Shown: positions 1-6,918 of the stretch, one piece after another
How the letters are laid out: each line of letters opens with the position of its first letter
Numbering within the stretch: position 1 is the first letter of the stretch
Source: Flavobacteriales bacterium UBA5871
Lineage (GTDB): Bacteria; Bacteroidota; Bacteroidia; Flavobacteriales_D; Crocinitomicaceae
Direction of reading: 5' to 3'
DNA: 11,062 bases
NCBI GenBank assembly: GCA_002432085.1
Contig: DJFN01000180.1
Location: 1-11,062, forward strand
The notes under the pieces: generated by a model
What the model saw: the letters and a program-made list of their open reading frames with translations, nothing else
What the model was told of the DNA's origin: nothing
Database searches by the model: none
Program-made: the position numbers and the translations under genes

Positions 1-1941
1 ACGGTTCTTGCCCGGAATCTGCTGAGCAGCCGTTTTCGTCGAATCGTAAAGCTCTGTGTAGGCTATCTGGTCGATGATCATGTCCGGAATGCCTTCCTCC
101 TGCATGTGGGTTGCCAGCGTGGCACCGAACGGCTCGACTGTTGAGAAATAGATACGACCGTTGCGTGTGTTGATGGTACCGGCTGTTTCAGCACGGGGAC
201 CGTTGTAAACGATCGGAACGAAGTCGAATACACCATCCGAGAACTGCTGGTTGTTGACGTTCAGACGGTCCATTTCCACCAGCGTCACGATCTGCTCATC
301 GTCGAGTCCGTCATAAGGGAAGAACGGAACAGGAACGCTCGTTTCCGGGTTGTTGTACAATACGTCGAGACGGAAACCTTCCTTATCGACCTGGTATGCC
401 CCGATGGAATAAACGTTCTTCATCATCAGGTCCCAGATCGTAATGGTGGGGTTGGTCAAAGTCGGCTTGAGGAGCTTCACGTAAAGCGCGTCGCTTCCCG
501 TAATACCATCGGTAGAGAATTCACCGACCTGGTAGGTTTGACCGCGATACGTATATTCGTAGGCAACAGCCAGTACTTCGTCGTTGTTGAGCGGCTGGTT
601 CAGGGAAATGAACCCGAGCAGCGCGTTGTAGCTATATTCGGATTCGGCCAGCTTGCGCGCATTTTCCACTTTTTCGTAGTGAATGGCTTGCTGGAACGGA
701 CCAGGAGAAGCGACGGTTCCGCTCAATGTCGGAACGGCTCCGTTAAAGTTGCGGACGTTCGGCTGACCAACGAGCCAGTCATACAGGTTGTTGGATTCGT
801 TGTCCGGGATTTCCTGTCCGGCGTTCGGAATCGGTCCACCTTCGATATTTTCAGGCTTTACTTCCCCTAAATCCGAGAAAGCAAGGATGTTACGCGTATT
901 TTCCGTGTTGTTGATGCGGTTCGTGAGCCACACTTCCATACGGGTGATGTTCACTTCGGAAGCCGCGATCGGCAATTGCGACATCGCTTCGTTGTAGTGC
1001 TCGTGGAAGTAAAGGTTCAGGAAGTAGTGACGGTTGGCCTCGTAGTTGTCGGCTGTCAGCTCGAACGGCTGTACCTGTGCCTTGCCCGTAATGTTGATCT
1101 CCTGGCGCTTCCCTTTCGAAGAAGCAAGGATTCCTTCCACCGTCAGTCGGCCGAAACGAAGCTTCGTATAAGCTCCGAACAGCGTTTGCGATCCCGGGAT
1201 TAGCGAGCTTTGCGAAGGCATGGAAACCTGGCCGAGCTCGATCCGCTGCATGATCTGGTCTTCGTCGCCGGAATAACCCAGCTTGGTAATGTTGTCAAAA
1301 TCGAAGGCCGCCTGCGTGTTGTAGCTGGTGTTCAGCTTCAGCTTGGTACCGATCTGGCCTTGCAAGTTCAATTGGATCTGCTGCTGGAAGTCGAAACGCG
1401 TCACACGGCGCTGCTTCACCGGCAGGATGGGGTTATCGTAGCGCGACGAGTTCACTCCAAACGAAAGCTCTACGCTTCCCTGTGGACGAATGGTGATCTG
1501 GTCGGAGCCGAAAAAGCTTTCAAATGTTTTTCCCGGAATTTTGATCGGGAATTCGAGCGCGCGGTCTTCTTCGGTCTGCTCGTCGATCTTTTCTTTCCAG
1601 TTTTCCTTCATGGATTTCTGGCGCTCGTATTCGAGGTATTCTTCGAGCGTCATCATGGAAGGATTACGGAAATTCATCCCGTTGTTCCCGATCGTTTCAC
1701 GGAAAACATACGTTCCGGTAATCGGGTCGAATACAATGGTTTGTTTTACACTGGAAGGATCGCCGAGGTCAAAGCTTTGCGGCGTGTTCTGGGTCGGATC
1801 GTAGGGATTGGTAATCGGGAAATGCAGAGTCGTATCCGGATCCTGCGCAAACAAATCTCCGGTAAAATACACGCAACAGAAAACCAGTACCAGTCTGGCC
1901 AGCGTAGGAAAGGTGTAGTTAGCGAATCTGTTCTGTTCCAA
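1..1941 (-). CDS. sprA: SprA, type IX secretion outer-membrane translocon, N-terminal 647 residues (partial)
   Basis: SprA (Sov in Porphyromonas) is the giant outer-membrane beta-barrel through which type IX secretion cargo leaves the cell; it is also needed for gliding in Flavobacterium. The reverse-strand frame is open without a stop from 1941 to the window edge, giving 647 codons of a protein that is usually about 2,300-2,500 residues long, so roughly the first quarter is present. Residues 1-33 form a signal peptide (hydrophobic stretch LARLVLVFCCVYFTG, probable cleavage after FAQ). The rest reads as SprA N-terminal sequence: FDPITGTYVFRETIG (71-85), EYLEYERQKS, IRPQGSVELSFG, LNTSYNTQAAFDFDN, and MPSQSSLIPGSQTLFG, typical of this family. 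The start is set by the upstream stop of ruvA, which is in the same frame: the only plausible initiator is TTG at 1941. The first ATG in frame is codon 89 (1677), beyond the signal peptide. It probably shares a transcript with ruvA and maeB. Confidence 0.93.
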   Translation of the reverse strand, partial: MEQNRFANYTFPTLARLVLVFCCVYFTGDLFAQDPDTTLHFPITNPYDPTQNTPQSFDLGDPSSVKQTIVFDPITGTYVFRETIGNNGMNFRNPSMMTLEEYLEYERQKSMKENWKEKIDEQTEEDRALEFPIKIPGKTFESFFGSDQITIRPQGSVELSFGVNSSRYDNPILPVKQRRVTRFDFQQQIQLNLQGQIGTKLKLNTSYNTQAAFDFDNITKLGYSGDEDQIMQRIELGQVSMPSQSSLIPGSQTLFGAYTKLRFGRLTVEGILASSKGKRQEINITGKAQVQPFELTADNYEANRHYFLNLYFHEHYNEAMSQLPIAASEVNITRMEVWLTNRINNTENTRNILAFSDLGEVKPENIEGGPIPNAGQEIPDNESNNLYDWLVGQPNVRNFNGAVPTLSGTVASPGPFQQAIHYEKVENARKLAESEYSYNALLGFISLNQPLNNDEVLAVAYEYTYRGQTYQVGEFSTDGITGSDALYVKLLKPTLTNPTITIWDLMMKNVYSIGAYQVDKEGFRLDVLYNNPETSVPVPFFPYDGLDDEQIVTLVEMDRLNVNNQQFSDGVFDFVPIVYNGPRAETAGTINTRNGRIYFSTVEPFGATLATHMQEEGIPDMIIDQIAYTELYDSTKTAAQQIPGKNR

Positions 1942-1944
1942 GTG

Positions 1945-2523
1945 TTACAATATTTTCAATGCGCCTTTAATTAGTTCTTCCACGGATTCGTCGCCTGTGG
2001 CAATTTTTTCAATGGCCTTTTCAGCAGCCTTTTTGTCAAAGCCTAACGAAATCAATGCTGTTAACGCATCAAATCTGTTTGTATTGTGACCCGAGAAAAA
2101 AGTTGCCGGAGCGTTCCACTCCACTTTTACCATTTTGTCTTTCAGATCGATGATAACGCGCTGAGCCGTTTTGGCACCGATTCCTTTAATGGATTGAATC
2201 GTCCGCACGTCTTCCGTCTGAATAGCCTTTGCCACTTCGGAAGGCTGGAGCGAAGAAAGCATCAGAACAGCGGTGTTCGGACCAATGCCCGAAACGGTCA
2301 GCAGCAGGTTGAACAGCTCGCGTTCTTCCAGCGTTGCAAAACCGAACAGCAGGTGTGCATCCTCGCGAATGATCTGCTGGGTATAGATTTTCAGCTGCTC
2401 GGCCGAGCCAAGTGCAGAATAGGTATGCAGGGAAATGCGTACGAAATAGCCCACGCCACCGCATTCGATGACAAGGTTCGTAGGGTTTTTCTCAACCAGG
2501 CGTCCGTTCAGGTGTGCGATCAT
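1945..2523 (-). CDS. ruvA: RuvA, Holliday junction branch migration subunit
   Basis: RuvA binds four-way DNA junctions as a tetramer and loads the RuvB motor for branch migration during recombination and repair. The 192 residues are a full-length RuvA. The N-terminal OB-fold domain starts with the typical MIAHLNGRLVEK and contains the YFVRISLHTY stretch. The middle domain carries two helix-hairpin-helix motifs, VSGIGPNTA (77-85) and IKGIGAKTA (112-120), each with the GIG turn that contacts the DNA backbone. A variable linker (about 133-147) precedes the small C-terminal three-helix domain (about 148-192), which binds RuvB. The start codon lies 1 base after the malic enzyme stop, and the stop lies 3 bases before the sprA start, so translational coupling is likely. 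No ruvB or ruvC is in the window, which is common where ruv genes are scattered. Confidence 0.96.
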   Translation of the reverse strand: MIAHLNGRLVEKNPTNLVIECGGVGYFVRISLHTYSALGSAEQLKIYTQQIIREDAHLLFGFATLEERELFNLLLTVSGIGPNTAVLMLSSLQPSEVAKAIQTEDVRTIQSIKGIGAKTAQRVIIDLKDKMVKVEWNAPATFFSGHNTNRFDALTALISLGFDKKAAEKAIEKIATGDESVEELIKGALKIL

Positions 2524-2524
2524 C

Positions 2525-4789
2525 TTATTTGGTTTGGGCGTCCACCACTGCTACTTTAACCATGTTGACGATTTCACGGACAGACGAGCCCATCTGGAGA
2601 ACGTGAATGGATTTCTTCAACCCGACGAGCACCGGACCGATAGCGTCGCCTTCCGTGATCTCCTGGAGAAGCTTGTAAGCGATGTTTCCGGCTGAAAGGT
2701 TCGGGAAAATGAGGGTGTTGACTTCTTTATTGGCGAGCGTCGAGAAGGCGAATTTTTCCTCCATCAGCTCGTTGTTAAGCGCGAAATTGGCCTGTATTTC
2801 ACCGTCCACGATAATGGTCGGGAATTTCTCGTGCAGGATTTGTACCGCCTCCGCCATTTTTACAGCGTCTTCACCCGGTGACGAGCCGAAGTTGGAATAG
2901 CTCAGCAGCGCGATCTTCGGCGTGATTTTCAGCTTGCGGATCGTTTTGGCGACGTTGCTTGTGATCTCGGCGATCTGTTGCGCCGTCGGGTCGAGGTTGA
3001 TGGTCGTATCGGCCATAAACAGCGGCCCGCGCTTGGTCATCAGGATGTAAACGCCGGCAACCGTATTCACGTCTTTCTGCAACCCGATGGTCTGGATCGC
3101 CGGACGAACTACGTCGCGGTAGTTGCGCGTAAGACCGGAAATCATCGCGTCTGCATCGCCGTTGTCGACCATCATCGCACCGAAATGGTTCCGTTCGCGC
3201 ATGATCTGAATGGCTTCGAATTCGGTGAAGCCTTTGCGCTTGCGTTTTTCGAAGAAAGCCGTGCCGTAGGCCCTTCTGCGTGCTTTTTCGGTATCCGATT
3301 TCGGGTCGATGATCTGCATGTTCTGGAATTCCAGGCTGTATTCCTGCATCAATGATTCGATCACTTTGCGTTTTCCTAACAGGATCGGGATGCAGATTCC
3401 TTCTTCGGTAGCCACCTGTGCTGCTTTCAGGATCTTGAGGTTGTCGGCTTCGGCAAAGACCACGCGTTTTGGATTGGCCTGTGCTTTTTCCGTGAGCGTA
3501 CGCACAAGCTTGTTGTCGAGCCCGAGGCGCTTTTTCAGCTCCATTTCGTATTCGTCCCAATTCTCGATTGGCTTGCGCGCCACACCGGAATCCATCGCCG
3601 CCTTGGCCACTGCCGGAGCTACGTAATAGATCAGACGCGGATCGAGCGGTTTCGGGATGATCTGGTCTTTCCCGAAAGCAATGTGCTTCTCACCGTACGC
3701 TTCGATCACTTCGTCGGGGATATTCTCTTTTGCCAGCGAAGCGATCGCATAGACCGCCGCCAGCTTCATTTCTTCGTTGATCGCCGTTGCACGCACGTCG
3801 AGCGCCCCGCGGAAAATGAACGGGAATCCGAGCACGTTGTTCACCTGGTTAGGATGGTCGGAACGACCCGTTGCCATAATGATATCGTTGCGAACGGACA
3901 TCGCATCCTTGTAGGAAATTTCCGGCTCCGGGTTCGCGAGTGCGAAAACGATCGGATTTTTCGCCATCGAAGCCACCATGGCTTTGGATACGAGGTTTCC
4001 TTTCGATAATCCGAGGAAAACATCCATTCCTTTGAACGCTTTTTCGAGCGTCATGTCTTTTTTATGAATGGCAAAAATCTGCTTCATGCTGTCGAGGTCG
4101 GTACGTCCCTCGTGAATCAGTCCTTTGCTATCGAACATATAAATGTTTTTCAATTGCGCTCCGATCGCCAGGTAAAGCTGTACGCACGAAATCGCTGCTG
4201 CTCCGGCCCCGGAAATGAGGATTTTCACGTCTTTGATCTTCTTTCCGGCCAGCTCGAGCGCATTAATGAGCGCTGCCGAGGAAATGATCGCCGTTCCGTG
4301 CTGATCGTCGTGCATCACCGGAATATCCAGCTCTTCTTTCAGCCTGCGCTCGATTTCGAACGCTTCCGGCGCTTTGATATCTTCGAGGTTGATCCCACCG
4401 AAGGTCGGCGAAATGGCTTTTACCGTTTCGATGAATTTATCCGGGTCTTTGGCGTCGATCTCAATGTCGAATACATCGATGTCTGCAAAGATCTTGAAGA
4501 GCAATCCTTTTCCTTCCATTACAGGCTTGGAAGCCGACGGACCGATATCGCCCAATCCCAGAACGGCTGTTCCGTTGGAAATAACCGCTACGAGATTCGC
4601 TTTGCTGGTGTATTTGTAAACGTCGTCTTCGTTTTCTGCAATTCTCAGACACGGCTCGGCCACTCCGGGCGAATACGCCAGGGAAAGATCCCGCTGTGAG
4701 GCATAAGGCTTGGTCGGTACAACTTCGATTTTACCGGGCCTGCCAGAGGCGTGATAATCAAGTGCGTCCTGCTTGCGAATTTTTCCCAT
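2525..4789 (-). CDS. maeB: NADP-dependent malic enzyme, MaeB type with C-terminal phosphotransacetylase-like domain
   Basis: This cytoplasmic enzyme oxidatively decarboxylates malate to pyruvate and supplies NADPH. The 754 residues match the two-part MaeB family. Residues 1 to about 160 are the malic N-terminal domain, with the catalytic tyrosine in SLAYSPGVAEPC (Y39), a lysine in EGKGLLFKIFADID (K94) and metal ligands in GGINLEDIKAPE (E136, D137) and VMHDDQHGTA (D161/D162). Residues about 160-400 are the NAD(P)-binding domain with the ISGAGAAAIS nucleotide loop (193-201). Residues about 430-754 are a phosphotransacetylase-like domain with SGLTRNYRDVVRPA (551-564) and MADTTINLDP (592-601). 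In characterised MaeB enzymes that domain is regulatory and senses acetyl-CoA rather than being a working transacetylase. NADP preference is inferred from the family. It is the first gene of the maeB-ruvA-sprA run. The start is the ATG at 4789, giving MGKIRKQDAL, the usual family N-terminus. Confidence 0.95.
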   Translation of the reverse strand: MGKIRKQDALDYHASGRPGKIEVVPTKPYASQRDLSLAYSPGVAEPCLRIAENEDDVYKYTSKANLVAVISNGTAVLGLGDIGPSASKPVMEGKGLLFKIFADIDVFDIEIDAKDPDKFIETVKAISPTFGGINLEDIKAPEAFEIERRLKEELDIPVMHDDQHGTAIISSAALINALELAGKKIKDVKILISGAGAAAISCVQLYLAIGAQLKNIYMFDSKGLIHEGRTDLDSMKQIFAIHKKDMTLEKAFKGMDVFLGLSKGNLVSKAMVASMAKNPIVFALANPEPEISYKDAMSVRNDIIMATGRSDHPNQVNNVLGFPFIFRGALDVRATAINEEMKLAAVYAIASLAKENIPDEVIEAYGEKHIAFGKDQIIPKPLDPRLIYYVAPAVAKAAMDSGVARKPIENWDEYEMELKKRLGLDNKLVRTLTEKAQANPKRVVFAEADNLKILKAAQVATEEGICIPILLGKRKVIESLMQEYSLEFQNMQIIDPKSDTEKARRRAYGTAFFEKRKRKGFTEFEAIQIMRERNHFGAMMVDNGDADAMISGLTRNYRDVVRPAIQTIGLQKDVNTVAGVYILMTKRGPLFMADTTINLDPTAQQIAEITSNVAKTIRKLKITPKIALLSYSNFGSSPGEDAVKMAEAVQILHEKFPTIIVDGEIQANFALNNELMEEKFAFSTLANKEVNTLIFPNLSAGNIAYKLLQEITEGDAIGPVLVGLKKSIHVLQMGSSVREIVNMVKVAVVDAQTK

Positions 4790-4811
4790 GGAAACGGTTT
4801 AGTGAAGGCGG

Positions 4812-4819
4812 TAAAGGTA
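4812..4819 (-). promoter_or_regulatory. Possible promoter -7 element for maeB-ruvA-sprA
   Basis: On the minus strand the sequence TACCTTTA lies 22 bases before the maeB start. It matches the Bacteroidota -7 consensus TAnnTTTG at all but the last position. A T-rich TTTT lies about 15 bases further upstream, and no clear TTG -33 box is at the ideal distance. This is the only candidate in the short spacer between maeB and the terminator of the upstream gene, so some promoter is expected here, but the match is weak. Confidence 0.3.
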
Positions 4820-4849
4820 ACAATTATAGTTAAAAATCTGTTATCGGGT

Positions 4850-4885
4850 AAAGCAAAAAGCCCCGTAGAATATACTCTACGGGGC
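4850..4885 (-). terminator. Intrinsic terminator after the 4909-6798 gene
   Basis: A perfect 10-bp stem (4860-4869 pairing with 4876-4885, GCCCCGTAGA arm) with a 6-base ATATAC loop is followed, in the minus-strand direction, by TTTTT (complement of 4855-4859) and then GCTTTA. It sits 23 bases beyond the stop of the large secreted protein gene, so it separates that gene from maeB. In the plus direction the stem is followed only by CTTTC, so it acts mainly on minus-strand transcripts. Confidence 0.9.
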
Positions 4886-4908
4886 CTTTCAGCTAAAAAG
4901 CTTATGTC

Positions 4909-6798
4909 TTATTTCACAACAACCTGCTGTGTGAAAGAAGCTTTTTCAGTTGATACTGTGATCAGGTAGTTTCCTGAAGCCAGTCCAGTCAGTGGCATAG
5001 CTACTGCCTGAGCACCTGTTGCGTTAGCGATTACTTCAGTTCCTACTACACGACCGGAAAGATCTGTGATAGTTACTGTGTAGTCACCACCTTGTGCATC
5101 AAACTTAACGTTTACGCTCTCAGAAGCAGGGTTAGGGAATACTTCCATACCGATAGCTTCAGCTTCATCAATACCTACGCTTGCCAGGGAGATTTGCTTC
5201 GCGTTAACGATCTCGCCAGTAGCCTGGTCGATCAGAACTGCTACAGCGTGCATGTTAGAACGGTTGCTTGTTCCCGGAACAGTGTAGTTGAATGTGTAAG
5301 TTACGTTCTGACCATCTGTGATAGCTGCAGGAACGGAGCTAGCCTGACCGTCGAAGCCACCAAGCAGTGCACGACCTACGTGATCGTATACCATTTGTGC
5401 AGCAGGAACCGGGTTAGGAAGATTTTCGAAACCACCCATAGGGCCTTGAGCACCACCAGCGTAAACATTCACCTGGTTGTAGCCGGAGCTTGTACCTGTA
5501 ACGTTGTCTTCTGTAATGATAACTCCCAAACGGTAGTTAGCAGCAGAGAATACTGTGTAGAAAGTAGCTGTTACATCTACAGTAACGCTGGAACCTGCAA
5601 CTGTGAAGTCTGCATCGATCGCAGCAGGAACAGCGAGGTCTGTACGAGCATCGTAGAATGCTTCGAACTCAGCCTCAGATACACCTTGGTCGAGCAGTGC
5701 ACGGTCAACGTTGCAACCTGGGTATCCACCAAGGTTCATTTCGCTGTCGTAAGCAGCCAGTGTCATTGGGTCACCGTTGTGAACAGCGATACCGATGAAG
5801 TCATCCGGATACGTAGTAACCATGTGCTCCATAGCTACAGCACCGCGTGGGCACCACTGGCACCATGTACCTGTACCTTCTTCGATCACTACCGCTTTTT
5901 CAGCCATCTGGCTAACTGTGTTGAACAGTTTGTTAGTAGCGTTGTTACCCATGTTCGGGTCAGCGTTACCGTTTACGTTAGTAATTGTTACGTCGATATC
6001 TCTTTCAACAGCTGTAGCGTAAGTAACAGCAGTCGGGTGGTTTACGTTTGCCGTAGCACCCGGTGCGATATTTACTGCGATCACGCTGCTGTGGTCTGTA
6101 CCGTCGTTCCAGTTTACAGTCAGGGAAGTGATTGCGTTGGTACCGTCGTTTTTCACAGACATAGACAACGTGTTGTTCGTGTTTGTCAGGGAGTAACGTG
6201 CCAATGTAGCGTTAACGAGGATCGCGTCGTCCGGTGAAGGCTGACGAACCACTACGTTATCCACGAACAGAAGGAACTTATCTGTTGAGTTGTTCTGGAT
6301 AGCGAAGTAGATGTTCTGACCTGCATAACCAGCGAGTGGAACGCTGTAGTTAGCGAAGCCTGATGAAGATGCAGCAGCAACTGTCAAAGCAGCCGTAGTA
6401 CCGAAATCTGCAACCGAGTTACCAGTTGTAGAGATATATACCTTGAATCCGTCAGGATAAGATGGATCCTGTGCTTTTGCATCGAACTGCAGGAAGTACG
6501 TTCCAGTACCAGGAACAGCAACCTGTGGAGAGATCAACCAGTCGTTGGAAGTCCCCGGAGGATTGTACCAGGATGTAGAAATAGCGCATGTTGTTGTACC
6601 GGCAACTACCTCGTCAACGATCCAGGCGTTTGTTCCCATGAAGTTCATTGAAGCAGCTGGCACCAGAGCGTCAACGTTGGACTGCGTCCAGCCTGTAGGA
6701 AGGCCCGTTTCGCCTTCGAAATCTTCAGAGAAGATCGTCTGGGAGAAAGACACTCCCGTCATTAAGACTGTGGATAATAAAAGTAACTGTTTTTTCAT
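4909..6798 (-). CDS. Type IX-secreted multidomain protein: jelly-roll/adhesin-like, CARDB-like, Omp28-like CxxC domain, type A sorting domain
   Basis: A 629-residue exported protein. Residues 1-20 are a signal peptide (MKKQLLLLSTVLMTGVSFSQ). Residues about 21-185 resemble the cleaved-adhesin / choice-of-anchor J jelly-roll domain: FSEDFEGETGLPTGWTQ, then NDWLISPQV and FVDNVVVRQ. Residues about 190-295 look like a CARDB/Ig-type beta sandwich (LSMSVKNDGT, ending in DPNMGNNATN). Residues about 298-535 resemble the Omp28-related thioredoxin-like domain, opening with VVIEEGTGTWCQWCPRGA and its C313-x-x-C316 pair. Residues about 541-629 are a type A sorting domain (VFPNPASESVNVKF, DLSGRVV, LASGNYLITV, ending QQVVVK). 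That domain directs the protein through the type IX system, after which it is cleaved and usually anchored or released at the surface. The mature part has four cysteines: C71, C313, C316 and C362. It is probably transcribed alone, between its own promoter and terminator. The substrate is unknown; adhesion or extracellular thiol exchange are both possible. Confidence 0.88.
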   Translation of the reverse strand: MKKQLLLLSTVLMTGVSFSQTIFSEDFEGETGLPTGWTQSNVDALVPAASMNFMGTNAWIVDEVVAGTTTCAISTSWYNPPGTSNDWLISPQVAVPGTGTYFLQFDAKAQDPSYPDGFKVYISTTGNSVADFGTTAALTVAAASSSGFANYSVPLAGYAGQNIYFAIQNNSTDKFLLFVDNVVVRQPSPDDAILVNATLARYSLTNTNNTLSMSVKNDGTNAITSLTVNWNDGTDHSSVIAVNIAPGATANVNHPTAVTYATAVERDIDVTITNVNGNADPNMGNNATNKLFNTVSQMAEKAVVIEEGTGTWCQWCPRGAVAMEHMVTTYPDDFIGIAVHNGDPMTLAAYDSEMNLGGYPGCNVDRALLDQGVSEAEFEAFYDARTDLAVPAAIDADFTVAGSSVTVDVTATFYTVFSAANYRLGVIITEDNVTGTSSGYNQVNVYAGGAQGPMGGFENLPNPVPAAQMVYDHVGRALLGGFDGQASSVPAAITDGQNVTYTFNYTVPGTSNRSNMHAVAVLIDQATGEIVNAKQISLASVGIDEAEAIGMEVFPNPASESVNVKFDAQGGDYTVTITDLSGRVVGTEVIANATGAQAVAMPLTGLASGNYLITVSTEKASFTQQVVVK

Positions 6799-6818
6799 GA
6801 TTCTGAATTTGTGAATCT

Positions 6819-6826
6819 CAAATGTA
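6819..6826 (-). promoter_or_regulatory. Promoter -7 element for the 4909-6798 gene
   Basis: Minus-strand TACATTTG is an exact match to the Bacteroidota primary-sigma -7 consensus TAnnTTTG. It lies 20 bases before the ATG, followed by an A-rich leader. After a 19-base spacer upstream there is TATG (6846-6849), a 3-of-4 match to the TTTG -33 box. Confidence 0.65.
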
Positions 6827-6853
6827 TTTTTCTTTAAGCTGAATTCATAATTA

Positions 6854-6877
6854 AATGTAGTACATAAAATGTAATAC
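6854..6877. promoter_or_regulatory. Palindrome and tandem repeat between divergent promoters (possible operator)
   Basis: The region contains the symmetric ATGTA-G-TACAT (6855-6865). The 10-base unit AATGTA(G/A)TAC occurs twice, at 6854-6863 and 6868-6877, with starts 14 bases apart. It lies between the promoter boxes of the secreted-protein gene and the sirtuin gene, where a regulator could affect both. The DNA is AT-rich, so chance similarity is possible and no regulator is identified. Confidence 0.25.
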
Positions 6878-6905
6878 TATTGGAAGGCTACGACTGATTT
6901 TTCTG

Positions 6906-6913
6906 TAGCTTTA
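6906..6913 (+). promoter_or_regulatory. Possible promoter -7 element for the sirtuin gene
   Basis: TAGCTTTA matches TAnnTTTG except for the last base and ends only 5 bases before the ATG at 6919. A TTG occurs about 23 bases upstream, inside TATTGG. If this is the promoter, the transcript would begin at or next to the start codon and be leaderless or nearly so. Confidence 0.3.
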
Positions 6914-6918
6914 GCTTT

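Noticed and set aside
1210..1974. Plus-strand open frame of 254 codons opposite sprA
   Set aside because: The reverse strand encodes clear SprA sequence throughout; this frame is a shadow.
2521..2530. Frameshift or fusion between malic enzyme and RuvA
   Set aside because: Stop and start are separated by one base and both proteins are full length with normal termini, so it is ordinary close packing.
2871..3560. Second minus-strand frame of 229 codons inside malic enzyme
   Set aside because: It is an out-of-frame reading of the maeB coding strand with Arg/Gln/Asp-rich low-complexity sequence; the in-frame protein is complete.
5092..6237. Long plus-strand open frame (381 codons) inside the large secreted-protein gene
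   Set aside because: It is antisense to a gene with clear domains, promoter and terminator. Its translation is rich in Cys, Ser and Val without any recognisable domain, as expected from the complement of biased Thr/Ala/Val codons.
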